NCBI RefSeq assembly: GCF_000092065.1
Contig: NC_009361.1
Coordinates: forward strand, 496,001 to 560,000
Reading direction: 5' to 3'
Source: Ostreococcus lucimarinus CCE9901
Lineage: Eukaryota > Chlorophyta > Mamiellophyceae > Mamiellales > Bathycoccaceae
DNA: 64,000 nucleotides
Under the pieces are notes generated by a model. The model ran no database searches and was not told the DNA's origin. It saw only the letters and a list, made by a program, of their open reading frames with translations. Both the position numbers and the translations under genes were made by a program. Below, piece after piece: positions 53,254 to 61,834 of the stretch. The stretch's first letter is position 1, and every line of letters begins with the position of its first letter.

Positions 53254-54666
53254 ATGGCGACGTCGCTCGATGAACCCGCGCGCGGTCGCACGAGTGGCGT
53301 TGATTCGACTTCCAACGCGCGGTTGAACTCGCAAGACGTCGAGGAACGCTCGACGGAGCGCGCGGACTCGCGAAGCGCGTTGACCGCGGTGGACCGCGCT
53401 CGAGGACGCGCGGGTGTCGCGCGAGAGAGCTCGCAACCATGCCGCCCGAGAGCGGTGCGGTTCGCGACGACGATGCCGAACACAATCACGCATAGTATTA
53501 TGCTCGCTCGCGGCTGGAGCGAGGTCTCGCCCACGGACTCGAATTGGGATTTGTTTTACGCGGACGTCGGTTGGATACACGAAAACGTGCCTTACAAGAG
53601 CGGCGCGCACATGGCGGAGCACCAACGCGTGAACCATTTCGCTAATCACGTGGAGCTGACGCGCAAGGATTTGATGGCGAAGAATTTGAACCGGGCGAAG
53701 AGACAAGCCGCGAAGAAAGGGGGAACTGAGGCGGCGAAATGTTTTGATATTTTACCCCTCACGTACGTGATGCCGCACGAGGCGTTGATGATGCAGCGCG
53801 CTTTCCGTGATCACGGTGGCTTGTGGATCATGAAACCGATCGGACGCGCGCAGGGTAAAGGAATTTTCATGGTCCATAAACTCTCTCAAATCACCAAGTG
53901 GCTCGCCGAGCGCGAGAAGAGTGGTGCGGAGAATATATGCATCGACAACTACGTCGCGCAGCGATACATTTCCAATCCGTATTGCGTCGGCGGTAGAAAA
54001 TTTGACATGCGCTTGTACGTGTTGGTTCTTTCATATCGCCCGCTTCGGGCGTATTTATATCGCGAAGGATTCGCAAGATTCACCGCGGCGCGGTACACGT
54101 GCGACAAGGAGTCGTTGGGAGATGAAATGGTGCACTTGACGAATCACTCGGTGCAAAAGCGAGACGCGAATTACGACGCTTCCAAGTGCGATTTGCGATG
54201 GAGCGCGCGTAGTGTTCGCCAGTACATCGCCGCGAAGCACGGCACGGCGACTTCGGACGCGCTCATAGAAGAGATTACCAAACTCATCATCAACTCTTTG
54301 CTTTCCGTGGCGCCAGTGATGATAAACGATCGACATTGTTTTGAAATGTACGGGTACGACGTCATGTTGGACGAAAATTTGCGACCGTGGCTCATCGAAG
54401 TAAACGCGTCACCATCGATGAGCGTCGATAGCGCGAGCGATAGAGCGTTGAAAACGGCACTCTTCGAAGATGTGCTAAACGTGGTCGACATGGAGAAGCA
54501 ATTCGATCGAACGAGTGACACCGCGAAACGCGTTGGGGGCTTTGATTTAATACACGACGGCGTCGTCGTCGAAGAAAATCTACGCCTACTCGGGGCACTG
54601 AATGACGATAGAGAATCATCTTTGGCGCGAACGCAAATGGTTTATGATGAAAAAATGGCGATGTGA
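53254..54666 (+). CDS. TTLL9: TTLL9-type tubulin polyglutamylase
   Basis: The protein has 470 residues from the ATG at 53254 (ACCATGGCG context). The tubulin-tyrosine-ligase-like ATP-grasp domain spans roughly 70-430: WIMKPIGRAQGKGIFMV, YVAQRYISNPYCVGGRKFDM, RLYVLVLSYRPLRAYLYREG, EMVHLTNHSVQK, CFEMYGYDVMLDENLRPWLI and EVNASPSM. RVGGFDLIHDG after the domain is typical of TTLL9. TTLL9 acts on axonemal tubulin in ciliated species. Here, if the alga is non-flagellate, it must serve other microtubules or another substrate. It converges on the next gene with five bases between stops. Confidence 0.88.
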   Translation: MATSLDEPARGRTSGVDSTSNARLNSQDVEERSTERADSRSALTAVDRARGRAGVARESSQPCRPRAVRFATTMPNTITHSIMLARGWSEVSPTDSNWDLFYADVGWIHENVPYKSGAHMAEHQRVNHFANHVELTRKDLMAKNLNRAKRQAAKKGGTEAAKCFDILPLTYVMPHEALMMQRAFRDHGGLWIMKPIGRAQGKGIFMVHKLSQITKWLAEREKSGAENICIDNYVAQRYISNPYCVGGRKFDMRLYVLVLSYRPLRAYLYREGFARFTAARYTCDKESLGDEMVHLTNHSVQKRDANYDASKCDLRWSARSVRQYIAAKHGTATSDALIEEITKLIINSLLSVAPVMINDRHCFEMYGYDVMLDENLRPWLIEVNASPSMSVDSASDRALKTALFEDVLNVVDMEKQFDRTSDTAKRVGGFDLIHDGVVVEENLRLLGALNDDRESSLARTQMVYDEKMAM

Positions 54667-54671
54667 TCGAT

Positions 54672-55203
54672 TTAAACGTCGTACTGCTCGTCTTCATCTT
54701 GCGGTTCATCCTTCAAAATCGGTTTCCCTTCGGCGTCGAGCGGCCAAGGATTCCCGTCCACGTCGACGGGCACGTCGAGTTTCATCAACGTCGGCACGCT
54801 CCACGGGTATCGTTTCACCATCCCATACTCGATCGGTCTGCCAAAGTTTTTCTGCGCGCGCGAAATGAAAATCATATCGTCAGTCCCTCGCCTCGATCGC
54901 GTCGACGTCTCGAACGACTCGCCTTGAAATTTTCTTGAAAAATTCTCTGCGCCTCCTTGAACTCCGGCGTCGTGAACGACAACCGCGGATCCTCAAACTC
55001 GCGCATCTTCTCTAACTTCTCCGTGTGTTGCTTCATCTGTTCCAGCAAGTCCATCTGTTCCTTGTCGTTCGGATCGACGCGTCGTTCAAAGTCCTCGAGC
55101 TTGGCTCTGTCCTCCTGCGCGTCGTCGTTCGTCGCCGTCAGTCACCGCGCGCGTCTTTCGCGCGCGTCACCGCACCTCGGCCGCCGCCGCGCCTCCCGTC
55201 CAT
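54672..55203 (-). CDS. Hypothetical protein, three exons including a GC-AG intron
   Basis: Inferred exons are 55171-55203, 54923-55114 and 54672-54851, giving 134 residues, all joins in phase 0. The middle exon encodes EDRAKLEDFERRVDPNDKEQ and a helical LLEQMKQHTEKLEKMREFED. The last exon encodes KNFGRPIEYGMVKRYPWSVP and an acidic end DEPQDEDEQYDV. The first exon (MDGRRGGGRGA) is the least certain part. I do not recognise the protein. Its Pro/Trp-containing C-terminal block looks conserved in style, like a subunit of a larger complex. Confidence 0.55.
54852..54922 (-). other. Inferred 71-nt GC-AG intron
   Basis: The donor reads AAG then GCGAGT, close to the GC-type donor consensus, and the acceptor is CGCGCGCAG. 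GGACTGACG lies about 27-35 bases upstream of the acceptor. Nearby GT donors are all in phase 1 and would break the frame, whereas the GC donor keeps phase 0. Confidence 0.6.
55115..55170 (-). other. Inferred 56-nt intron
   Basis: It begins GTGACG and ends GACGCGCAG, with GTGACTGACGG about 20-28 bases before the acceptor. The frame downstream has a TGA inside this segment and no ATG between that stop and the acceptor, so an upstream exon is needed for the conserved part to start there. Confidence 0.5.
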
Positions 55204-55371
55204 CTCGCCGCGCCCGACATCGCGTCTCCCGCGCGTCGTCGCGCCTTCGTGTGTCGTCCCGCGCGCGCGTCCCCGCGCGCCTCGTTCGTAACGCTCGTGC
55301 GTTTTTCGAGCGAAAACGACGAAAAAATTCAAAAAGAGTGATTATTATGCAACAGCCCGTCGAAAGTCGGT

Positions 55372-56631
55372 ATGTTTTCCGTCGACGCGCGAAATTCGTT
55401 GACGAGCGATTCGTCCGCCGGCGCGCGCGCGCGCTTACGGGCGGGCGGCGGCGGCACACCGCGCCGTCTCGCGCGAGCGCCGCACATGGTGCGCGCGGGC
55501 GCGCAGATATTCTTCGCGAGCGTGCGCGCGGTGCTGGAAATATTCTGCGTCGGCGCCGTCGGCGTCCTGGGCGCGCGCCGAGGCTGGCTCGACCGCAAGA
55601 CGTGCAAGACGCTGTCGACGTTTAATGGAAACTTTTTCCTGCCGGCGCTGCTTTGGGTGTCGCTGAGCCGCTCGGTGAGCGCGAGCGCGCTGCGAAAGCT
55701 GTGGTTACTGCCGGTGACGTGCGTCGCGCACGTGACGCTCGGACTGGCGCTCGGGCTGGGCGTCGTGCGCTGGGCGCCGGTGAAGCCGGGCTTCAGAACC
55801 GTCGCGTTGATGTCGAGCGGATTCGGCAACTCGCTGGCTTTGCCGGTGGTCGTGGCGAGGGCGATCATCAAGAACCCGAGGATTGGGAATTTGACGTTCA
55901 CGAGCGATGATAACGATCGAGCGGTGTTGTATCTGTCGTCGTACGTGGTCGTGCTGAGCGGGCTGATGTGGACTCTCGGACCGTTTTTGTTCAGACGACG
56001 CGTAGCCGCGAAAGTTTCGCTCGAGGGAGGGGATGGGGGGGAGATGAGCGAACAGGCGGAACGCGATCGAACGCTGATGCGACAGCGTTCTTTCGCGAAT
56101 AGGACTTTAGATTTTACGCGGACGTTTTTCAATCCCGCGATCGCCTCGTGCGTGTTGGGCGTCGCGACTGGGATGGCGCCGCCGGTGCGAGACATAATTT
56201 TTAACCCCGGGCGCGCGCTGAGTTGGATCGGTGGATCCGCGGAAATGTTAGCCGACGCGGCGATTCCTTCGATTTTACTCGTTATCGGGGCGTCGTTGGC
56301 GTACGGTCCCGATTACAGCTTGGCGGATCGAAAGACGTCTCTCGCCATCGTCGGAGTGCGATTCGCAATAATACCATTCTTTACGATTGGGCTGTATTAT
56401 GCCTTTCGCAACGTCAGTGGGATCGCGCCCGACGATAAAACGTTTTGGCTCGTCTTCTTGATGCTCGGCACGACGCCGACGGCGAACAACATGATGCTTC
56501 AAGCTCAAATGTTCCACGACGACGATCGCGCGGGCGCCGGCGTGGGCACGTTGCTGTTTTGGCAATACCTCGCGTGTCCGGTGTTTCTCACCGCATTCGT
56601 GTCGTGGTACTTAGCCATGATCGATCGGTGA
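55372..56631 (+). CDS. PILS-type auxin efflux carrier family membrane transporter
   Basis: The protein has 419 residues; an internal ATG at 55486 would give 381 and starts closer to the first helix. About ten membrane segments are visible, e.g. VRAVLEIFCVGAVGVLGA, GNFFLPALLWVSLS, LLPVTCVAHVTLGLALGLGV, AIPSILLVIGASLAYGP and LLFWQYLACPVFLTAFVSWY. The central loop is hydrophilic. Conserved pieces include SSGFGNSLALPVVV and MLGTTPTANNMMLQAQM, both typical of the auxin carrier/PILS family. Plant PILS proteins act at the ER and change intracellular auxin; the algal substrate is unknown. Confidence 0.88.
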   Translation: MFSVDARNSLTSDSSAGARARLRAGGGGTPRRLARAPHMVRAGAQIFFASVRAVLEIFCVGAVGVLGARRGWLDRKTCKTLSTFNGNFFLPALLWVSLSRSVSASALRKLWLLPVTCVAHVTLGLALGLGVVRWAPVKPGFRTVALMSSGFGNSLALPVVVARAIIKNPRIGNLTFTSDDNDRAVLYLSSYVVVLSGLMWTLGPFLFRRRVAAKVSLEGGDGGEMSEQAERDRTLMRQRSFANRTLDFTRTFFNPAIASCVLGVATGMAPPVRDIIFNPGRALSWIGGSAEMLADAAIPSILLVIGASLAYGPDYSLADRKTSLAIVGVRFAIIPFFTIGLYYAFRNVSGIAPDDKTFWLVFLMLGTTPTANNMMLQAQMFHDDDRAGAGVGTLLFWQYLACPVFLTAFVSWYLAMIDR

Positions 56632-56710
56632 TCGTCTCGATTACAGTCGCCGCGCCGCGGTTGTTTGTTATTTACTTTCTAGTCTTAGGCGACGTCGAAA
56701 CGTCCACTTA

Positions 56711-57460
56711 TTATTGATTCGCGATGCGCAAACCATTCTGAATCGTCTTCGAGTACTCGCCAACCGCCTGCACGATGAGCTCATCTTCTTCCATGCGCTC
56801 GGCGCGTTCTTTTTGAAGGCCGAGTTTCAGAGTCCCGAGCTCCTCGAGCACGACGGCGTGGAAGTCGCCTTCGCCCGCGGCGCTCTGGTGTCGCACCTCC
56901 TCCACCACCGACGCCAACTTCCCCACCGCGCTCTCCCGCGTGTTCCTCTCCGCCTCCACCTTCGTTCGCAATTCGTTCACCTCCTGTCCGACGCGCGCGA
57001 TCATCTCCGCCTCGCGCTCCAGTCTCGCCAACCGTTCGTCGTCCAACGCCGCGCCGAAGTCCTCCACCCGTCGACTCAAACTCGTCGTCATCGTCTCCAC
57101 CTCCATCGTCCTCTGTTCTTTCTCCGCGCTCAGCGCCTCGTGCACGCTCTCGATCGCCGTCGTCAGCGCCGTCACGCTCGCGCTCAACCGTTCCTCGACC
57201 GCCGTCGCCCGCGCGCTCAGCGTCGCCTCCGTCTCCCGCAGCATCCGTTCCAACCGTCCCGCGCTCTCCGCGCGCGCCTTTTTCTCCGCCTCGCTCGCGC
57301 GTTTCAATTCGCCCTCGAGCGCGTCCAGCCTTCCCTCGATCGCGTGCATGCGATCGCTCTCGAGCGCGCGCCGGTGCGTCTTTTCTTGTTCCAAATCGCC
57401 GTAGAAGGATTGAAACCGTTCGTTCAATCGCGCCAGTTTCGTCGCCGCGCGCGACGTCAT
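56711..57460 (-). CDS. SF-assemblin (striated fibre assemblin)
   Basis: The protein has 249 residues, close to the usual size of SF-assemblin, and is almost entirely coiled coil. The head segment KLARLNERFQSFYGDLEQEK and the following rod with regularly spaced heptads, including LESDRMHAIEGRLDALEGEL and ERLARLEREAEMIARVGQEV, fit the family. The tail ends IVQAVGEYSKTIQNGL. SF-assemblin forms striated rootlets of basal bodies in green algae and related fibres in apicomplexans. It is divergent from COX11. Confidence 0.82.
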   Translation of the reverse strand: MTSRAATKLARLNERFQSFYGDLEQEKTHRRALESDRMHAIEGRLDALEGELKRASEAEKKARAESAGRLERMLRETEATLSARATAVEERLSASVTALTTAIESVHEALSAEKEQRTMEVETMTTSLSRRVEDFGAALDDERLARLEREAEMIARVGQEVNELRTKVEAERNTRESAVGKLASVVEEVRHQSAAGEGDFHAVVLEELGTLKLGLQKERAERMEEDELIVQAVGEYSKTIQNGLRIANQ

Positions 57461-57591
57461 CGCGAATTCGCGACGCCGCGCGACGCGAAATCGATCGAGT
57501 CGACGCCTCGCGCGCGCTGAGCCGGCGTCGCGGCGACGCGCGGATGAATGACGACGGATGACGAATCGCCGCGCGGTACCTCGTCCTCACA

Positions 57592-58440
57592 ATGTCGCGC
57601 GCGGTCGCGTCGCGCGCGGCGCGCGCGCTGCTGCGCGCGCGCGGCGCGCGCGTCGCGGACGCCGCGTCGGCGACGGGCGCGACGGCGCGCGCGCGCGGCG
57701 CGGCGGCGACGCGCGCGGTGACGCATCGAGCGCGACCGTCGACGTCGGCGCGAGGCTTCGCGGCGAGCGCGAACGCGCCGAAGCGACCGAGAGGCGCGGA
57801 CGCGGACGACGCGAACGCAGACTTCGCGAAATACCTGTTCGCGCTCGTCGTCGGCGTCGTCGGGGCGACGTACGCGTCGGTGCCGCTGTATAGAATGTTT
57901 TGTCAAGCCACCGGGTTCGGCGGGACGACGCGCCGAGCGACGCTCGAGGATAAATTAAAGAGCGATGCGTGGAGCGAAGCGCGAAGAGACGAGGCGCGAG
58001 GACGAGAGATAACGATATACTTTAACGCCGACGTCGCGGAAGGGATGCCGTGGCGATTCACGCCGACGCAGAAGAGTATCAAAGTGAGACCGGGAGAGTC
58101 GGCGTTGGCGTTTTACACGGCGAAGAATTTGACGAAGACGCCGGTGACGGGCGTGGCGACGTATAACGTGCAGCCGAATAAGTGTGGGGCGTACTTCAAT
58201 AAGGTGCAGTGTTTCTGTTTCGAGGAACAGCGATTGCGAGGGAAGGAGGAGGTGGATATGCCGGTGTTGTTTTACATCGATCCCGAATTCGCGAGCGACC
58301 CAAACATGCGAGACGTGAAGAGTTTGATTCTCTCCTACACGTTTTTCAAGAGCGATGATTTCGAAGACGACGTCGACCAAGACGATGAGAAACCATCGGG
58401 CGTTCGCGTGCACGGTCCTGGGGTCGTCGCCGCGAGTTAG
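57592..58440 (+). CDS. COX11: COX11, copper chaperone for cytochrome c oxidase
   Basis: The protein has 282 residues. The first 75 are a basic, Ala-rich mitochondrial presequence. One membrane helix lies near 83-103 (FALVVGVVGATYASVPLY), followed by RMFCQATGFGGTT. The CtaG/Cox11 domain contains ITIYFNADVAEGMPWRFTPT, VTGVATYNVQPNKCGAYFNK, and the copper-binding CFCF in VQCFCFEEQ near residues 206-208, then MPVLFYIDPEFASDPN. COX11 inserts copper B into COX1 from the intermembrane space. Confidence 0.94.
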   Translation: MSRAVASRAARALLRARGARVADAASATGATARARGAAATRAVTHRARPSTSARGFAASANAPKRPRGADADDANADFAKYLFALVVGVVGATYASVPLYRMFCQATGFGGTTRRATLEDKLKSDAWSEARRDEARGREITIYFNADVAEGMPWRFTPTQKSIKVRPGESALAFYTAKNLTKTPVTGVATYNVQPNKCGAYFNKVQCFCFEEQRLRGKEEVDMPVLFYIDPEFASDPNMRDVKSLILSYTFFKSDDFEDDVDQDDEKPSGVRVHGPGVVAAS

Positions 58441-58565
58441 ATGCATTGTGATAGATTTTAGTTTCGCTGCGTTTAAAACGTCCCAGAGCTGTCGTCGCGT
58501 CGCGCGCGCTTCCGCACACCTCGACGCGCGTCGGCGCGCCTCGGCGCCGTCGACCGCGCCGCGCG

Positions 58566-60119
58566 ATGACGACGGTACCCGAAGCATCGTCACCGCGTCC
58601 AGGCGACGCCCTCGACGCGCTGCGCGCGCAACTCACCTGTCCGCTCTGTCGCGATGTCTTCACCGACCCGACGACGCTGCCGTGCAATCACACCCACTGC
58701 TTCGAGTGCGTCGCTCGCGCGCTCGGAGGCAAATCGTGGGACGCCAGCGCGTGCCCGGAGTGCGCGGCACCGACGGTGATGAAGGATTTGAGCGTGAACA
58801 TGACGCTGAAGAGTTTCGTGGAGAATTTTAAGAGCGTCGACGCGGAGCTGCGCGAGGCGTTAGGGGCGATGCGAGAGTTGGGAGGCACGGAAGCGATGGA
58901 TTGCGATGGTGATGATGGAGACGACGTCGGTGCGGGCGATCGTGGTGGAACGCTGGCCGACGGGGGCGTGATGGAGGGCGACGACGCGCGCGAGCGCGAG
59001 GCAAAGGCGTGCGAGAAGCTCGCCGAAACCATTCGCGCGATCGACGCCACGCTGGCCGTGATCGACAAGAAATTAGCGGTGTACAAGGCGAAGGATGAAG
59101 CGTTAGAGTCACACACACAGCCGCGGACGCAGACGCAGCCGGGGACGCAAGGGACGTTGGATATTGAGTCGATGACGTTGTCCGAGTTGCGGCGCCTGTA
59201 TCGCAACGTCTTAGGCAGATCTGCGGCGTCGACTCGGAAGAAACCGTGGTTCGTCAAAGAGTTGTCGCAGTACGATCGAGACGTCATGGCCGCGGCGATG
59301 GCGGCGACGCAGCCCGAATCTCCTAAAGTCGTCGTGGCGTATAGCTCGAGCGCGCTACGATGCGGCGGAAGCCAGGATGAAAAGTTTGCCGAAGTCGAAC
59401 GCGTCATAAAGTCCATCGACGCCGGCGCAGTGTTCATGGGCATGAAAGATCTGACGTCCGAGTGCACGCATTTGATCATGGACACCGGATCCAAAGATCG
59501 GGTGGTGAGAAAAAGAACGGTCAAATACGTCGACGCCATCGCTCGAGGGTTGTACGTCGTGCACGAGGACTGGCTCGCCGATTGCGCGGAGCGCGGGAGT
59601 TTTTCAAACGAAGAGGCCTTCGAATTAAAAGACGGTACGGGTACAGGCTCAGATGGCGCATCGCATAGCTTCGCGGACGGTCCTCGCCGCGCGCGAGTGT
59701 GCCGCGAGACGAATCAAAGACGGCTCTTTGAAGGCATTCGCGTGCGCGTCCAATGTTGCGGCGACGCGCTCCCCGCGTCGGCGTTGGAGAACATCTTAAG
59801 GCTCGCGGGTGCCATCATCGAGCCCGCGTCGCCGAAAACGCCGCGTAGATCATCTCGCCGACATAGTTCGGCGGTACGAGATCACGACGCGGTTCCGGAT
59901 AGCGAGGACGAAGCCGACGACTCGCGCGAAACCGATTCCGTCGTCGAGGACGTCGCCGGCGATGGAGAAGACGAGGACGATGTGGTCGTGACTTTAGTGG
60001 ACGATTTAACCCCTCGCTCGACTTTCAAATCGATCTCTAAACCGGTGAATTGGAAATGGGCGCTCGAGTGCGTCACGCGTTGGGAACTGTTGCCCACGCT
60101 AAAGTGGCTCAAGCGATGA
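58566..60119 (+). CDS. RING finger - tandem BRCT protein, BRCA1/BARD1-like
   Basis: The protein has 517 residues. A C3HC4 RING starts at residue 20: LTCPLCRDVFTDPTTLPCNH, THCFECV, CPECAAP. A helical linker follows. The first BRCT (about 255-350) shows ECTHLIMDTGSKDRVVRKRT and VVHEDWLADC. The second BRCT (about 375-517) has an acidic insert at 420-470 and ends WKWALECVTRWELLP. The order RING-BRCT-BRCT is that of BRCA1 and BARD1. The extended PHD finger that plant BRCA1/BARD1 carry before the BRCTs is absent. It is likely a ubiquitin ligase in DNA repair. Confidence 0.8.
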   Translation: MTTVPEASSPRPGDALDALRAQLTCPLCRDVFTDPTTLPCNHTHCFECVARALGGKSWDASACPECAAPTVMKDLSVNMTLKSFVENFKSVDAELREALGAMRELGGTEAMDCDGDDGDDVGAGDRGGTLADGGVMEGDDAREREAKACEKLAETIRAIDATLAVIDKKLAVYKAKDEALESHTQPRTQTQPGTQGTLDIESMTLSELRRLYRNVLGRSAASTRKKPWFVKELSQYDRDVMAAAMAATQPESPKVVVAYSSSALRCGGSQDEKFAEVERVIKSIDAGAVFMGMKDLTSECTHLIMDTGSKDRVVRKRTVKYVDAIARGLYVVHEDWLADCAERGSFSNEEAFELKDGTGTGSDGASHSFADGPRRARVCRETNQRRLFEGIRVRVQCCGDALPASALENILRLAGAIIEPASPKTPRRSSRRHSSAVRDHDAVPDSEDEADDSRETDSVVEDVAGDGEDEDDVVVTLVDDLTPRSTFKSISKPVNWKWALECVTRWELLPTLKWLKR

Positions 60120-60232
60120 ACGTGAACGATTATTTGACTGGCGCGCATTGATTGAAAATTGTAACGATATCGCGCGCGCGCGCTGTAGTACAAAAAAACA
60201 CGAAAACACGAAAACGAGCCCGAACGCCGCGA

Positions 60233-60826
60233 TCACGGACCCGGGTACGTGCAAATCCCCACCTGCGCCACGGGTCGGCACGACGCGCCCTTCGGACATC
60301 CTCCGTTCGGCGCGTCGTCTCTCGGATTACACACCAACGCGCATCGGTTCGGTTTATCGCTCCCCGGCGTCTGCAGCACGCACATCCCTCGCGCCGTCGC
60401 CCCTCGATACGGATCTTTCGGGCACGGCGACGCCACCGAGCACGACGGCGAGCAGAAATCTCCCGGCACGCCCTGAATCTGCACCTTCATCTCCGTCGCC
60501 AGGCACGCCCGCCTCGCGGGATCGCCGTACGGCTTCGACCGCCCTCTCGGTTTCGGTCCCGGCGCCGCGAGCGCGCCGACCGCGTCCATGATCTCCGCCG
60601 CCGTCTTCGCGAGCGCACCGAGCGCGCCGAGCGCGTCCGCGCGCGTTCGCGCGCCGTCGAGCGCGCGCGCTGGATCCGCGTTCGCCATCGCGTCGTCGTT
60701 CAGCGCGACCGTCGTCGCGGTCGCGGTCGCGGTCGCGGTCAGCGTCAGCGTCAGCGTCAGCGTCAGCGTCAGCGCGAGCGCGCGGACCGTCGCGCGGGCG
60801 CGCGTCGCGCGGCGTCGCGTCGGCAT
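60233..60826 (-). CDS. Secreted Cys-rich protein with a repeat-encoded signal peptide
   Basis: The protein has 197 residues. The signal peptide is an alternating Leu-Thr then Ala-Thr run, encoded by a hexanucleotide repeat. The mature part is Ala-rich up to about residue 100, then has ten Cys in 90 residues: GDFCSPSCSVASPCPKD, GMCVLQTPG, NRCALVCNP, GGCPKGASCRPVAQVG and ICTYPGP. Five disulfides are plausible. No family is recognised; an extracellular or cell-surface role is inferred. Confidence 0.65.
   Translation of the reverse strand: MPTRRRATRARATVRALALTLTLTLTLTLTATATATATTVALNDDAMANADPARALDGARTRADALGALGALAKTAAEIMDAVGALAAPGPKPRGRSKPYGDPARRACLATEMKVQIQGVPGDFCSPSCSVASPCPKDPYRGATARGMCVLQTPGSDKPNRCALVCNPRDDAPNGGCPKGASCRPVAQVGICTYPGP
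60713..60778 (-). repeat. Hexanucleotide repeats inside the signal-peptide coding region
   Basis: On the plus strand about four units of GGTCGC are followed by about six units of AGCGTC. On the coding strand they read as alternating Leu-Thr and Ala-Thr codons, so unit changes keep frame and only lengthen or shorten the hydrophobic core. Confidence 0.85.
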
Positions 60827-61020
60827 CGCCGTCGTCGTCGCCGAGTGCGGGCCGGCGCGTCTTCGCTCTCATATTTCTATTTCGAAACCTACCTCGTGAT
60901 AATACGCGATGCTCGATCGTACTGTGGAGCCCGACTAACTAAGTAACCCTTCGAAGTCTTTCGGGCGCCGGTGTCGCATCATATTCCGCCTCGCGCGACC
61001 CGCGCGCGAGTTTCGCGAGG

Positions 61021-61803
61021 ATGACGTCGATCGAAGCCTTCGCGGCGAAGAACGCGAGGTTGGACGCGATACGAAAAGAGCGCGACGCCGCGTGCGGGTG
61101 GCGCATGTGGTTCGCGTGCGCCGTCTTCTCGTTTCTGCTCGTCGGGCCGGTGGTCTCGCTGGTGCCCATGATGCGAGGCGCGGGACCGGCGTACGTGGCG
61201 ATCGAGCTCGCGATGATCGCGATGATCGCGTGGTGCGCGGTGGAATACGGGCACAGAAGGGCGGTTTGGTTCATTTGCATCGCGCGGGGAGTGTGCGTGA
61301 CGTTCGAGAAGACGGAAGGCTTTCGAGCTTGGGCGACGCGGGCTCCGATGACGTTTGCCATCGTTTTCGTCGCGTTGCACGGTTTCATCACGTACCTGGG
61401 GTTAGATCCGACGTTATCGAAAGGAGAGCTGGCGGACATTCTTCTCGCTGTATTATCGATACTGGCGGTCATGTTTGTACTGCTGATGACGAAGAATTTG
61501 TGCGACATCGAGGGCGCGAATGCGCTGCTGACGGTGCCCATGTTTGTCTATTTTTTCGACGATGACGACATCTTAGTCGAGCGCGGTTTCGCCACGGTTT
61601 CTTTCGCTGTTTTGGCCAAGTACGTGCTGATCGATCGCAAAGATGAAAAGATGGCTCTGCAGAAATTTTCGTGGAATGAAATTCACGCGTTACACGGCGA
61701 ATCGGCGAATACAGACGGTGACTCGGCGTATCGGCGACCCACGCTCATCGATGGGATCCGCTTGGTGGCTTTTTTGAAAATTTACAAAGATTTGGAATCT
61801 TAA
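61021..61803 (+). CDS. Multi-pass membrane protein of unknown function
   Basis: The protein has 260 residues. At least five membrane helices are likely: MWFACAVFSFLLVGPVVSLV, YVAIELAMIAMIAWCAVEYG, MTFAIVFVALHGFITYLGL, ILLAVLSILAVMFVLLMT and a weaker one near 195-210. The N-terminus is charged and lacks a transit peptide. The C-terminal 55 residues are soluble. I find no family signature. Confidence 0.6.
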   Translation: MTSIEAFAAKNARLDAIRKERDAACGWRMWFACAVFSFLLVGPVVSLVPMMRGAGPAYVAIELAMIAMIAWCAVEYGHRRAVWFICIARGVCVTFEKTEGFRAWATRAPMTFAIVFVALHGFITYLGLDPTLSKGELADILLAVLSILAVMFVLLMTKNLCDIEGANALLTVPMFVYFFDDDDILVERGFATVSFAVLAKYVLIDRKDEKMALQKFSWNEIHALHGESANTDGDSAYRRPTLIDGIRLVAFLKIYKDLES

Positions 61804-61834
61804 CACGCGCTACGCTAGTTGTTGCATGTTCGAG

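Noticed and set aside
55329-56195. 288-codon minus-strand frame opposite the PILS transporter
   Set aside because: No recognisable domain, and the opposite strand encodes a full membrane transporter.
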